From positions 1,660,769-1,724,768 of the forward strand of contig NZ_LT671417.1 in NCBI RefSeq assembly GCF_900128445.1: a DNA stretch of 64,000 bases. The letters run 5' to 3'. Origin of the DNA: Thermophilibacter provencensis. Lineage in GTDB: Bacteria > Actinomycetota > Coriobacteriia > Coriobacteriales > Atopobiaceae. A program made the position numbers and the translations under genes. This document shows, piece by piece, positions 6,803 to 14,605 of the stretch; position 1 is the first letter of the stretch, and each line of letters begins with the position of its first letter. The notes beneath the pieces were generated by a model that saw only the letters and a program-made list of their open reading frames with translations, searched no databases and had not been told where the DNA came from.

Positions 6803-8161
6803 ATGGAAATCACGGGCGCGATCTTTGACTGTGACGGGACGCTCGTCGACTCGATGGGCATGTGGTCTCACGCGTACGAGTGGCTGTGCGAGCGTCACGG
6901 AGTCGAGGGCGTGCCCATGGAGCAGGTGGAGTCGCTCGCCCTGCGTGACGCCTGCGCGTTCTTCCACGACGAGCTCGGGATGGAGGCGTCCGCCGACGAC
7001 CTCTACGAGGAGGTCTGCGCCCACGTGCGCGACGCCTACGAGCACGAGGTCCCGCTCATGCCGGGCGCCCGGGGGTTCCTCGACGAGCTCGCCGCGGCGG
7101 GCGTGCCGATGATACTCGCCTCCTCGACCCCGGTCCGGGAGCTGCGCTGCGCGCTCGCGGCCCATGGGATCGACGGCTACTTCAAGGACGTGGTGAGCAC
7201 GGAGGACGTGGGCGGGCGCGACAAGGAGTTCCCCGACGTCTATCTCGAGGCGCTTCGCCGCCTGGGCACGCCGCGCGCGTCCACCTGGGTCTTCGAGGAC
7301 GCACCCTTCGGGGTGCGGACCGCCCGTCGCGCGGGCTTTCCGGTCGTCGGCCTCATGAACGACCACGACGGCCGGCGCGAGGAGGACGTCAGGCCGTGGT
7401 GCGACGTGTTCGTCCACGGCTACGCCGAGCTCTCGCTCGCCCTCCTGCGCGACTACGAGCGGCCCGCCCGCGCCGCGGGGGAGCCGCTCCGCGCGCTCGT
7501 GGTCGCGGGCTCTCCGGAGCCGAGCTCGCCCGCCCTCGTCTCCCTGCTCGCCGGGGAATCCGGCTACGTCGTCTGCGCGGACGGCGGCGCGGACGTCTGC
7601 CGCGCGGCGGGCGTCGTCCCCGACGTCTTCTGCGGCGACGGAGACTCCGCGAGCGGCGCCGCCGCGTCCTGGGCCGCCTCAGCGGCGCGCACGCGCGTGA
7701 CGTTTCCCTCCGAGAAGTACGCGACCGACCTCGCCCTCGCCCTTGACTGCGCGCGGCACGAGGCGTCCCGCCGCGAGGCCCCGCTCGCCCTCACCGTCAC
7801 CTGCGCCTCCGGCGGTCGCCCTGACCACGCGCTCGCGGTGGTGGGCCAGCTCGCCGGCTCTGGGGCGGCCTCCGCGCGCATCGTCGAGGACGGCTACGAG
7901 ATGCGCATCCTCTCCGGGGAGGGGGAGCGCGCGTGGCGGCTCGGCCCGGACGCTGCCGGGCGCACCTTCTCCGCCGTCGCCGTGGCGCCGGGGACGCGCA
8001 TCGACGAGCGCGGCATGCGCTGGGAGCTCGAGGACAGGCCGATGGGCCTCCTCGACGACCTCGGGATCTCAAACGTGGTCACCAGCCCGGACGCCGAGGT
8101 CGTCTGCCGCGAGGGCGCCGTCGCGGCGTTCCTGCTGGGCGCAACAAAAAAGCCACAATAA
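6803..8161 (+). CDS. Fusion of HAD-family phosphatase and thiamine pyrophosphokinase
   Basis: 452 residues in one uninterrupted frame. Residues 1 to about 222 are a HAD hydrolase of the phosphoglucomutase-like group: FDCDGTLVDS at 8-17, the SSTP motif-II region near 113, motif III in GGRDKEFPD and motif IV VFEDAPFG. From about 228 on it is a thiamine pyrophosphokinase: CADGGADVC near 257, CGDGDS near 276, EKYATDLALAL and GGRPDHAL. TPK converts thiamine to thiamine diphosphate with ATP. The HAD part could dephosphorylate thiamine monophosphate so that the kinase can use it, but that coupling is inference. ATG 6803 follows GGGGGAG by 2 bp. A rpmB promoter begins just after its stop. Confidence 0.88.
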   Translation: MEITGAIFDCDGTLVDSMGMWSHAYEWLCERHGVEGVPMEQVESLALRDACAFFHDELGMEASADDLYEEVCAHVRDAYEHEVPLMPGARGFLDELAAAGVPMILASSTPVRELRCALAAHGIDGYFKDVVSTEDVGGRDKEFPDVYLEALRRLGTPRASTWVFEDAPFGVRTARRAGFPVVGLMNDHDGRREEDVRPWCDVFVHGYAELSLALLRDYERPARAAGEPLRALVVAGSPEPSSPALVSLLAGESGYVVCADGGADVCRAAGVVPDVFCGDGDSASGAAASWAASAARTRVTFPSEKYATDLALALDCARHEASRREAPLALTVTCASGGRPDHALAVVGQLAGSGAASARIVEDGYEMRILSGEGERAWRLGPDAAGRTFSAVAVAPGTRIDERGMRWELEDRPMGLLDDLGISNVVTSPDAEVVCREGAVAAFLLGATKKPQ

Positions 8162-8175
8162 GTTGGGGTTTCTTG

Positions 8176-8203
8176 TTGCAGCCGCCACCGCATGTGCTAT
8201 ATT
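8176..8203 (+). promoter_or_regulatory. rpmB promoter
   Basis: TTGCAG (8176-8181), 16 bp, TATATT (8198-8203), with TG at 8195 making TGCTATATT an extended -10. It starts 14 bp after the stop of the HAD-TPK gene, so rpmB has its own transcription unit. Confidence 0.65.
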
Positions 8204-8262
8204 CGTACGGCTATGAAAGATGCGGGCGCGAGAGAGCGCCGCGCCCCCGAGGAGGTACGAGC

Positions 8263-8451
8263 ATGTCCAAGGTCTGTGAGTTCTGCGGCAAGCACGCCGT
8301 TGCCGGTCATTCCATCAGCCACTCCCACCGTGTGGTGAACCGCACGTTCAAGCCGAACATCCAGCGCGTCACCGTCGTCGTGGACGGCCACCGTCGCAAG
8401 GCCAACGTCTGCTCCCGTTGCCTCAAGTCCGGCAAGATCGCCCGCAGCTAG
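8263..8451 (+). CDS. rpmB: Large ribosomal subunit protein bL28
   Basis: 62 residues, normal L28 length. It starts MSKVCEFCGKH and has SHSHRVVNRTFKPN, the family core for binding 23S rRNA, then the second metal pair CSRCLKSGKI. The two CxxC pairs make this the zinc-binding (C+) form of L28. ATG 8263 has GAGGAGG upstream. It is a single-gene unit with its own promoter and a strong terminator at 8478. Confidence 0.97.
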   Translation: MSKVCEFCGKHAVAGHSISHSHRVVNRTFKPNIQRVTVVVDGHRRKANVCSRCLKSGKIARS

Positions 8452-8477
8452 TCCGCTGCCACATCGAGCAACGCTAT

Positions 8478-8506
8478 GGGAGGTCGCCTCGGCGACCTCC
8501 CTTTTT
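8478..8506 (+). terminator. rpmB terminator
   Basis: GGGAGGTCGCC pairs perfectly with GGCGACCTCCC and is followed by TTTTT, 26 bp after the rpmB stop. Confidence 0.95.
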
Positions 8507-8541
8507 GCGTTCGTGGGGGCGCCCGCGGCGGCCCCGGCCCC

Positions 8542-8743
8542 GTTGCGGGATCCAGGCTCGTGGCAGCCCCGGGCGCCGGGGCGTTGCGCGGATGGGGGTT
8601 GTGGCAGCCCGCACTTCTCGCCACCTGCGGTTTTTCTCGACGCCGTTGCGGAAGGGGGGCCTGTGGCAGCGCCGTTCCCGCCGCAGGCCCCATCCCCGCA
8701 ACGCGCCCGGCCGCGCCGCTGCCATAGCCCCGCCTTCCGCAGC
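8542..8743. repeat. Cluster of GTTGCG...GGCAGC repeats, direct and inverted
   Basis: A unit that opens GTTGCGG, runs through a G-rich middle and closes TGGCAGC occurs in direct copies at 8542-8570, 8583-8610 and 8645-8673. Two inverted copies follow at about 8682-8706 and 8718-8743. The rest of the gap (8507-8795) is GC-rich with no gene. Copies of alternating orientation resemble bacterial interspersed mosaic elements. Confidence 0.75.
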
Positions 8744-8795
8744 GGGCGCGCCGCCGCCCGCCAGCGCCGACGCCTGCCGCCCTCTGACGCCCGCG

Positions 8796-9947
8796 CTACG
8801 CCATCTGCAGCAGCCGCCGGTACGCCTCCACCCCCGCGAGCAGCACCCGCTCGTCGAAGTCGAACCCGTCGGAGTGGAGCGCGACTCCCGTGCCCGTGCC
8901 CAGCAGGAGGAACACGCCGGGTAGGCATCGCTGGTAGAAGGCGAAGTCCTCGGCGATGAGCAGCGGCTCCTCGATGCGCCCCATCCCCGGCAGCGCCCGC
9001 TCCACCAGGGAGAAGAGCGCGGCGTCGTTGTCCACGGGCGGGTACCCCTCGGAAAACGTCACGTCGACCGCGCAGCCCTCGGTCCTGGCCGCCCCCTCGG
9101 CGAGCGTGCGCAGCGCCCCCCGCGCGCGGTCGAACATCTCGTCCGAGAACACGCGCAGGCTCCCCTCGGCCCGCGCCTCGCCGGCGATCGCGTTTCTCAC
9201 CGTCCCCGCCTCGAGCCGGCCGAAGCGCAGCAGGCACGGCTCGCCCCACTCGCGCGAGAGCCGCCCGCACATGGCCTCGGCCGACGGAACGAAGCGCGCC
9301 GCCGCGGCGAGTGCGTCCGCGCCCTCCTGCCAGCGCGCGATGTGGCTCGAGCGCCCGTGGAAGCTCACCGTGGCCTCGCTCGAGCGCGCGAGGAGCGGCC
9401 CCGGGCGGGAGGCCAGCGCGCCCGCGGGCAGGTCGGGCCAGAGGTGGAATCCGAAGATCCGCGTGACGCCCATGCGCCCGAAGACGCCGCTCTCGCAGAC
9501 GACCCGCGCGCCGCCCGTGGTCTCCTCGGCGGGCTGGAACACGAGGAGCACGTTTCTCGGCAGGTCCTCGGCGCGCGAGCCCGGCTCGCGGCCCGCCATC
9601 ACGCGGTCGACCCACGCCGCGGCTCCAAGCGCCATCGCCATGTGCCCGTCGTGCCCGCAGGCGTGCATGCGCCCGGGGCGCTCGCTCGCGTACGGGGCGC
9701 CCGTCGCCTCGGCCACGGGAAGGGCGTCCATGTCCGCGCGCAGGGCGACCGTCTCGGGCCGGCCGAGGTCGAAGTACGCGCAGAGCGCGCCGCGGCACGG
9801 TTCCCACACCTCGCAGGACAGGGCGTCGAGCACGCCCCGCACGTAGGACGTGGTCTCGGGCAGCTCGAAGTCGAGCTCGGGAATGCGGTGCAGGTCGCGG
9901 CGCCAGCGCGTGAGGGCGGCGAGCTCCGCGCTCTTCTCGTCAGGCAT
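8796..9947 (-). CDS. M20D amidohydrolase, probable N-acetyl-diaminopimelate deacetylase
   Basis: 383 residues, the usual size for the M20D family. Metal-site motifs are present: ALRADMDALPV (about 68-78), MHACGHDGHMA near 94-104 and FQPAEETTGG near 136-145; the C-terminal ligand region has EDFAFYQ. The family includes amidohydrolases for N-acyl amino acids, IAA conjugates and N-acetyl-LL-diaminopimelate. The last is favoured because it is divergent from lysA-dapA-dapB and DapH is nearby, so the acetylase pathway needs exactly this deacetylase. ATG 9947 has GGAGG 5 bp upstream. Substrate assignment is inference from context. Confidence 0.85.
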   Translation of the reverse strand: MPDEKSAELAALTRWRRDLHRIPELDFELPETTSYVRGVLDALSCEVWEPCRGALCAYFDLGRPETVALRADMDALPVAEATGAPYASERPGRMHACGHDGHMAMALGAAAWVDRVMAGREPGSRAEDLPRNVLLVFQPAEETTGGARVVCESGVFGRMGVTRIFGFHLWPDLPAGALASRPGPLLARSSEATVSFHGRSSHIARWQEGADALAAAARFVPSAEAMCGRLSREWGEPCLLRFGRLEAGTVRNAIAGEARAEGSLRVFSDEMFDRARGALRTLAEGAARTEGCAVDVTFSEGYPPVDNDAALFSLVERALPGMGRIEEPLLIAEDFAFYQRCLPGVFLLLGTGTGVALHSDGFDFDERVLLAGVEAYRRLLQMA

Positions 9948-9968
9948 GGGTCCTCCAATCGTTACGAG

Positions 9969-9977
9969 AGTATATCA
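9969..9977 (-). promoter_or_regulatory. Extended -10 promoter of the M20D gene
   Basis: On the minus strand TGATATACT ends at 9969 (hexamer TATACT), about 20 bp before the start codon at 9947. It is divergent from the lysA promoter 35 bp away. Confidence 0.6.
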
Positions 9978-10011
9978 GCCGCGCGTTTCCGGCCGCGCGC
10001 GGGCGGGCTCG

Positions 10012-10020
10012 TGCTAGAGT
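10012..10020 (+). promoter_or_regulatory. Extended -10 promoter of the lysA-dapA-dapB operon
   Basis: TGCTAGAGT (hexamer TAGAGT 10015-10020) lies 8-10 bp before the lysine riboswitch begins, so the transcript would start at or next to the aptamer. Confidence 0.6.
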
Positions 10021-10027
10021 GACCTCA

Positions 10028-10166
10028 CTCGATAGAGGCGCGGGCGAGAAGATCCGCGGGGCAGCCGGCAGGCGTCACGACCCCGCGGGGAGGCGAGCCC
10101 GCCGAACTCGGCGCTCGGGCGCGGGCGTGGGGTGGGCCTGCGGGAAAGACCCGCAGGACTGTCTGC
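10028..10166 (+). ncRNA. Lysine riboswitch (L-box) upstream of lysA
   Basis: GATAGAGGCGCG at 10031 opens the element and CTGTC at 10159-10163 closes it, pairing with GATAG as helix P1. Between them are the lysine-aptamer landmarks: a GGGGAGGCGAG stretch, CCGCCGAAC (the GCCGAA element), a GGGGTGGG segment and a last hairpin CCTGCGGG/CCCGCAGG. No T-run follows. A small CTGCA/TGCAG hairpin and AAGGGAG (10190-10196) precede the lysA ATG, so control is more likely at translation. It would shut down lysA-dapA-dapB when lysine is plentiful. Confidence 0.82.
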
Positions 10167-10201
10167 ATGAAACCTGCAGGAGCGCTATCAAGGGAGCTTG
10201 C

Positions 10202-11506
10202 ATGAAGCAGCCTTTTGTGACCAAGGACCAGCTCGTCGACATCGCCGAGCGGTATCCCACCCCCTTTCACCTGTACGACGAGGCCGGCATCCGCCGCAAC
10301 GCGGAGGCGGTGCTCGACGCCTTCTCGTGGAACCCCGGCTTCAGGGAGTACTTCGCCGTCAAGGCCAACCCCAACCCCGCGCTCATCCAGATCTTGCTGG
10401 AGTACGGCTGCGGCTGCGACTGCTCAAGCTACACGGAGCTCCTCATTGCACGCGCTCTCGGCGTGCCGGGCGAGAAGATCATGTTCTCGTCCAACGACAC
10501 GCCGGCCGAGGACTTCCGCCTCGCGCGCGAGCTCGGCGCCATCGTGAACTTCGATGACATCTCGCACATCCCGTTCTTCGAGGAGGAGGCGGGGCCGGTG
10601 GGCCCGGTCGCGAGCTGCCGCTTCAACCCCGGCGGGCTCTTCCGCCTGGCCAACGGCATCATGGACAACCCGGGCGAATCCAAGTACGGCATGACCGAGG
10701 GGCAGCTCTTCGAGGCGTACCGCATGCTCGTCGAGCGCGGCTGCTCCATGCTGGGGCTGCACGCGTTTCTCGCCAGCAACACGCACGGCAACGACTACTA
10801 CCCCGCGCTCGCGCGCATCCTCTTTGGGCTCGCGGTGCGCCTGCATGAGGAGACCGGGGCGCACGTGGGCTTTGTCAACCTCTCGGGCGGCGTGGGCATC
10901 CCGTACCGCCCGGACGAGGAGCCCTGCGACATCCGCGCCATCGGCGAGGGCGTGCGGCGCGCCTTCGAGGAGGTCCTCGTGCCCGCCGGCATGGGCGACG
11001 TGGCCATCTGCGCCGAGATGGGCCGCTTCATGATGGGCCCGTACGGCTGTCTGGTCACGCGCGCCATCCACGAGAAGAACATCTACAAGGACTACCTCGG
11101 CGTGGACGCCAGCGCCGTGGACCTCATCCGCCCGGCCATGTACGGTGCCTACCACCATATCACCGTGATGGGGCAGGCCGGCGGCCCGGACAAGTCCTCG
11201 TGGCCCGCCGCGCGCACCTACGACGTCACGGGCAGCCTCTGCGAGAACAACGACAAGTTCGCCGTGGACCGGGGGCTTCCTGAGGTCGACCGCGGCGACC
11301 TGCTCGTCATCCACGACACCGGGGCCCACGGCCACTCGATGGGCTACAACTACAACGGCCGGCTTCGGTCCGCGGAGGTGCTGCTGCGTGAGGATGGCTC
11401 CACCGAGCTCATCCGCCGCGCCGAGACGCCCTCCGACTACTTCGCCACCCTGACCGTCCCCTTTGCACGCCTCGCGTACGGGAGAAAGGAATCGCCATGG
11501 ACATGA
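10202..11506 (+). CDS. lysA: Diaminopimelate decarboxylase
   Basis: 434 residues. It catalyses the last step of lysine synthesis, decarboxylating meso-diaminopimelate with PLP. The PLP lysine is in YFAVKANPNP (about residue 51), followed by the barrel motifs CDCSSYTELLIA, HAFLASNTHG and NLSGGVGIPY. The C-terminal sheet has GSLCENNDKFA with the active-site Cys-Glu and YNYNGRLRSAEVLL. This belongs to the variant LysA group in which helix and loop lengths differ from E. coli. ATG 10202 lies 5 bp after AAGGGAG and directly after the lysine riboswitch. It overlaps dapA by 10 bp. Confidence 0.95.
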   Translation: MKQPFVTKDQLVDIAERYPTPFHLYDEAGIRRNAEAVLDAFSWNPGFREYFAVKANPNPALIQILLEYGCGCDCSSYTELLIARALGVPGEKIMFSSNDTPAEDFRLARELGAIVNFDDISHIPFFEEEAGPVGPVASCRFNPGGLFRLANGIMDNPGESKYGMTEGQLFEAYRMLVERGCSMLGLHAFLASNTHGNDYYPALARILFGLAVRLHEETGAHVGFVNLSGGVGIPYRPDEEPCDIRAIGEGVRRAFEEVLVPAGMGDVAICAEMGRFMMGPYGCLVTRAIHEKNIYKDYLGVDASAVDLIRPAMYGAYHHITVMGQAGGPDKSSWPAARTYDVTGSLCENNDKFAVDRGLPEVDRGDLLVIHDTGAHGHSMGYNYNGRLRSAEVLLREDGSTELIRRAETPSDYFATLTVPFARLAYGRKESPWT

Positions 11507-12387
11507 CCAACCTGACCGGATCGATCGTCGCGCTGGTGACGCCGTTCGCCGAGGACGGCTCCGTCGACTACCCCGCGCTCGAGCGCCTCGTGGACTTTCA
11601 CCTGGCAAACGGCACGGACGGCATTCTCGTGCTCGGCACCACCGGCGAGTCCTCCACGATGACCGACGAGGAGGACCTCGAGGTCGCGCGCTGCGTGGTG
11701 GAGCGCGTTGGCGGCCGCATCCCCGTGATTGGCGGCGCGGGCTCCAACGCGACCTTCGAGTCCGAGCGCAAGGCCGCCGGCCTCGTCAGGATCGGCGTGG
11801 ACGGGCTGCTCCTCATCACGCCGTACTACAACAAGTCCAACGAGGAGGGCATCTACCGCCACTTCACCGCCGTCCTCGACAAGGTGGACGTGCCGTGCAT
11901 CCTCTACAACATCCCCGGCCGCACCGGCTGCTCCATCAGCGAGAAGAACCTCGCCCGCCTGGCGCGGCACCCCAACGCATGGGGCATCAAGGAGGCCTCG
12001 GGCTCCATCGGCTACGCGACCATGGCCGCCCAGTACCTCTCCGACGACTTCTGCATGTTCTCCGGCAACGACGACATCGTGGTCCCGCTCATGAGCCTCG
12101 GCGCCAAGGGCGTCATCTCCGTGTGGGCCGACGTCGCGCCCGCCACGGTGCACCGGATGTGCGCGGACTTCCTCGCCGGAGACGTCGAGGCCGCCCGCCG
12201 CGCGCAGCTGGAGAACCTCGAGCTCATCCACGCCCTCTTCTGCGAGGTCAACCCGATCCCGGTCAAGTGCGCCCTGGCCGAGATGGGCATGATCGGCGAG
12301 CACTACCGCCAGCCGCTCTGGACGATCTCCGACGCCGGCCGCGAGCGCCTCGTCGCCGCGATGAGGGGGGTCGGTCTCCTTGGCTAG
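11497..12387 (+). CDS. dapA: 4-hydroxy-tetrahydrodipicolinate synthase
   Basis: 296 residues, normal DapA length, a TIM-barrel aldolase that condenses pyruvate with aspartate semialdehyde. The substrate-binding GTTGESS motif is near residue 47, ITPYYNK near 107 with the catalytic Tyr, and the Schiff-base lysine is in IKEASGS near 164. ATG 11497 overlaps the end of lysA by 10 bp; a second ATG 6 bp later is possible. It overlaps dapB by 8 bp, so the three genes form a tight operon under the lysine riboswitch. Confidence 0.97.
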   Translation: MDMTNLTGSIVALVTPFAEDGSVDYPALERLVDFHLANGTDGILVLGTTGESSTMTDEEDLEVARCVVERVGGRIPVIGGAGSNATFESERKAAGLVRIGVDGLLLITPYYNKSNEEGIYRHFTAVLDKVDVPCILYNIPGRTGCSISEKNLARLARHPNAWGIKEASGSIGYATMAAQYLSDDFCMFSGNDDIVVPLMSLGAKGVISVWADVAPATVHRMCADFLAGDVEAARRAQLENLELIHALFCEVNPIPVKCALAEMGMIGEHYRQPLWTISDAGRERLVAAMRGVGLLG

Positions 12388-13099
12388 CGCGATCGTCATC
12401 GGCGGCGCGGGCCGCATGGGCCGCCTCGTGCGCGAGGAGCTCCTCGCCCGCGGCTTCGGGCTTCTCGGCTCCTATGACGTGGACAACATCGACGAGCTGG
12501 ACGACTCCGCGCCCGCGGCGGACGTGGCCGTGGACTTCTCCGCGCCCGCGTCGCTGCCGCACACGCTGGCCTACGCGCGCCGCACGGGCGCGGCGGTGGT
12601 CTCCGGCACCACGGGCCTCTCTGAGGGGCAGCTGGGCGAGCTTCGCGCGCTCGGCGAGACGAACCGCGTGATCTGGGCGTCCAACTACTCGCTCGGCGTC
12701 GCCGCCCTGCGCCGGGCGACGGCGATGGTGGCGCAGACGCTCGCGGGCTGGGACGTCGAGATCGTGGAGACCCACCACAACCAGAAGGTGGACGCGCCCT
12801 CCGGCACGGCGAAGGCGCTGCTCGCGGCCATCGACCCGGAGGGGGAGCGCCGCGTGGTGAACGGGCGCGCCGGCCAGGTGGGCGCGCGCGTCCCCGGCGA
12901 GGTCGGCATGCACGCCATCCGCGGCGGCACCGTCGCCGGCACGCACGAGGTGCACTTCTTCGGTCCCGACGAGGAGGTCTGCCTCACGCACCGCGCCACG
13001 AGCCGGCAGATCTTCGTCACCGGAGCCGTCGCGGCCGCCGCCCGCCTGCTCGAGCGCCCCGCGGGGTTCTATGACTTCGACGCGCTGATGTTCGCGTGA
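12380..13099 (+). CDS. dapB: 4-hydroxy-tetrahydrodipicolinate reductase
   Basis: 239 residues; short but complete. The Rossmann motif IVIGGAGRMGR is at the N-terminus (about 4-14), the family signature ETHHNQKVDAPSGTAKAL near 130 carries the catalytic histidines and lysine, and the C-terminus ends YDFDALMFA. It reduces the DapA product with NAD(P)H. The start is TTG at 12380, inside the dapA 3' end; AGGGGGG precedes it. It is the last gene of the operon; array A of the 24-bp palindrome begins 67 bp after its stop. Confidence 0.96.
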   Translation: MASAIVIGGAGRMGRLVREELLARGFGLLGSYDVDNIDELDDSAPAADVAVDFSAPASLPHTLAYARRTGAAVVSGTTGLSEGQLGELRALGETNRVIWASNYSLGVAALRRATAMVAQTLAGWDVEIVETHHNQKVDAPSGTAKALLAAIDPEGERRVVNGRAGQVGARVPGEVGMHAIRGGTVAGTHEVHFFGPDEEVCLTHRATSRQIFVTGAVAAAARLLERPAGFYDFDALMFA

Positions 13100-13165
13100 C
13101 GCGGTTCTTCTCGCCGGGCGGGTTGAGCGGCCCGGGTCGTCTGGGCGACCCGGGTAGGCCGGGCG

Positions 13166-13452
13166 GTACTCAGTTCCGCATCTGCGCACGGTGCGGCGCG
13201 CAGTTGCGGAACTGAGTACGGCACCGTACACACATCCGGAACTGAGTACCGAGCGGGGGCCTGTCCGGTACGCAGATGCGCATCTGAGTACCATCTCGCG
13301 CCGGGGCCGTACGCACATCCGGAACTGAGCATGGTGCCGTACGCACATCCGGAACTGAGCACGGCGCCGTACGCAGATGCGGAACTGAGCACGGCGCTGC
13401 ACGCAGATGCGGAACTGAGTGCCGCGCCGTGCTCAGACTCGGAAGTGAGTAC
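13166..13452. repeat. Array A of a 24-bp interrupted palindrome, nine copies
   Basis: Copies start at 13166, 13196, 13226, 13268, 13309, 13339, 13369, 13399 and 13429; each is 24 bp, and neighbours are spaced exactly 30 bp apart except around the fourth copy. The layout is GTRC, one free base, CA, two free, a TSCGSA-like core, two free, TG, one free, GYRC. An example is the copy at 13226 with core TCCGGA. The 6-bp linkers are GC-rich. Copies differ by several bases yet keep CA, TG and the outer boxes. Confidence 0.95.
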
Positions 13453-13543
13453 CCGCCGCTATGGCGGACACCCCACCGCGGCCGCCGTACCGCCGCAGCC
13501 GCCAGGCCCAGCCGCGCTCAGGGCGAGAAGAGCCGCGGGCCGC

Positions 13544-13549
13544 TACCAT
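13544..13549 (+). promoter_or_regulatory. Probable dapH -10 box
   Basis: TACCAT, preceded by CGC, lies 50 bp before the dapH ATG and 10 bp after a GGCGAGAAGAGC element. It matches the -10 style of the other promoters here, but without TG. Confidence 0.45.
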
Positions 13550-13598
13550 GAGACAATCAGGCAACGAGGCGGGAACGCCGCCCGGAAGGAGGCGCGCC

Positions 13599-14300
13599 AT
13601 GGACGCGCAGGAGATCATCGACTTCATCGCAAACGCCCCCAAGAAGACCCCGGTCAAGGCCTACGTGCGCGCGAGGGAGGGCGCGCGGCTCGACCTCTCG
13701 GCCGCCGAGCACGCCTTCGGCGCCGGCGATGCCGTCGTCTTTGGCGACTGGTCTGAGCTCGGCCCCGCGCTCGCGGCGCAGGCCGACAAGATAGACGACC
13801 TCGTGGTGGAGGCGGACCGGCGCAACTCCGCGGTGCCGCTTCTCGACCTCAAGGGCGTGAACGCGCGCATCGAGCCGGGCGCCATCATCCGCGACCGCGT
13901 GGAGATCGGCGACGGCGCCGTCATCATGATGGGCGCCGTCATCAACATCGGCGCCGTCGTCGGCGAGGGCACCATGATCGACATGGGCGCCGTGCTCGGC
14001 GGCCGCGCCATCGTGGGCGCGCGCTGCCACGTGGGCGCCGGGACCGTGCTCGCCGGCGTGGTGGAGCCCGCGAGCGCCACGCCCGTCGTCGTGGAGGACG
14101 GCGTCATGATCGGCGCAAACGCGGTGGTCCTCGAGGGCGTGCGCGTGGGTGCGGGCGCCGTCGTGGCGGCCGGCGCCGTCTGCGTGGAGGACGTCCCCTC
14201 CGGCGCCGTCGTGGCCGGCGTGCCGGCGCGCGTCATCAAGATGCGCGACGAGCGGACGGACGGCAAGACGGCCCTCGTCGAGGAGCTCCGCCGGCTGTAG
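13599..14300 (+). CDS. dapH: Tetrahydrodipicolinate N-acetyltransferase
   Basis: 233 residues, the DapH length (DapD succinyltransferases are longer). The N-terminal region [18 protein letters not shown] is the DapH-specific domain; from about residue 85 the protein is a left-handed beta-helix of hexapeptide repeats ([20 protein letters not shown] and onward), ending [13 protein letters not shown]. It transfers acetyl from acetyl-CoA to open-chain tetrahydrodipicolinate, which commits the cell to the acetylase route. ATG 13599 follows GGAAGGAGG. It is separated from dapB by array A and has its own terminator. The aminotransferase of the route is not in this window. Confidence 0.93.
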   Translation: MDAQEIIDFIANAPKKTPVKAYVRAREGARLDLSAAEHAFGAGDAVVFGDWSELGPALAAQADKIDDLVVEADRRNSAVPLLDLKGVNARIEPGAIIRDRVEIGDGAVIMMGAVINIGAVVGEGTMIDMGAVLGGRAIVGARCHVGAGTVLAGVVEPASATPVVVEDGVMIGANAVVLEGVRVGAGAVVAAGAVCVEDVPSGAVVAGVPARVIKMRDERTDGKTALVEELRRL

Positions 14301-14333
14301 CCGCCCGACCCCGCTCGACGCATCGCTCGTAAG

Positions 14334-14380
14334 GCGTCGCCAAGCCCCCGCACGACTGGTCTGCGGGGGCTTGGCGACGC
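14334..14380 (+). terminator. dapH terminator hairpin
   Basis: A perfect 19-bp stem (14334-14352 with 14362-14380) around a 9-bp loop, 33 bp after the dapH stop. Only TTCCT follows, so it is weak as an intrinsic terminator but strong as a structure. Confidence 0.7.
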
Positions 14381-14520
14381 TTCCTCGCACGAATCTGTCG
14401 CCTTGGCCCCGCACAGCTGCCGTGCGGGGGAGACGCGACATATCCGGAGGGGAGATCGCCGCCCCGGCCCCGCTCATCGCCCGCGCGGGGGAGGCGCGAC
14501 GGATTCCGGGCATGCGGGCC
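14381..14520. repeat. Two further hairpins related to the dapH terminator
   Basis: At about 14396-14440, TGTCGC...CCCCGCAC faces GTGCGGGG...GCGACA; at about 14456-14505 a CCCCGGCCCCGC arm faces a GCGCGGGGGAGGCGCG arm. With 14334-14380 they make three successive hairpins sharing a GTCGCC/GGCGAC outer part and a CCCCGC/GCGGGG inner part. Confidence 0.6.
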
Positions 14521-14551
14521 CGCCCCGCCGCCGCGTTCTTCTCGCCCGCGC

Positions 14552-14557
14552 TATAAT
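14552..14557 (+). promoter_or_regulatory. asp23-fakA operon -10 box
   Basis: A perfect TATAAT lies 48 bp before the ATG. An exact GTTCTTCTCGCC 12-mer ends 5 bp upstream of it. Confidence 0.65.
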
Positions 14558-14605
14558 CAGGTGGATTCCGATAAGGAGCACTTCCTGCCAGCGAGAGGAG
14601 ACCGC

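Larger units (their letters stand above)
13100..13598. other. Long dapB-dapH spacer
   Basis: About 500 bp without a credible gene. It holds an exact GTTCTTCTCGCC 12-mer at 13104, palindrome array A (13166-13452), a one-mismatch 12-mer on the other strand at 13522-13533 and the dapH promoter. The array reads through in several frames because its period is 30 bp, but no frame has a ribosome binding site. Confidence 0.7.

Noticed and set aside
12263-13402. Coding frames with ten-residue repeats across array A
   Set aside because: A 30-bp period without stops makes any frame look like a decapeptide-repeat protein. No frame has a ribosome site, and similar frames appear in arrays B and C on both strands.
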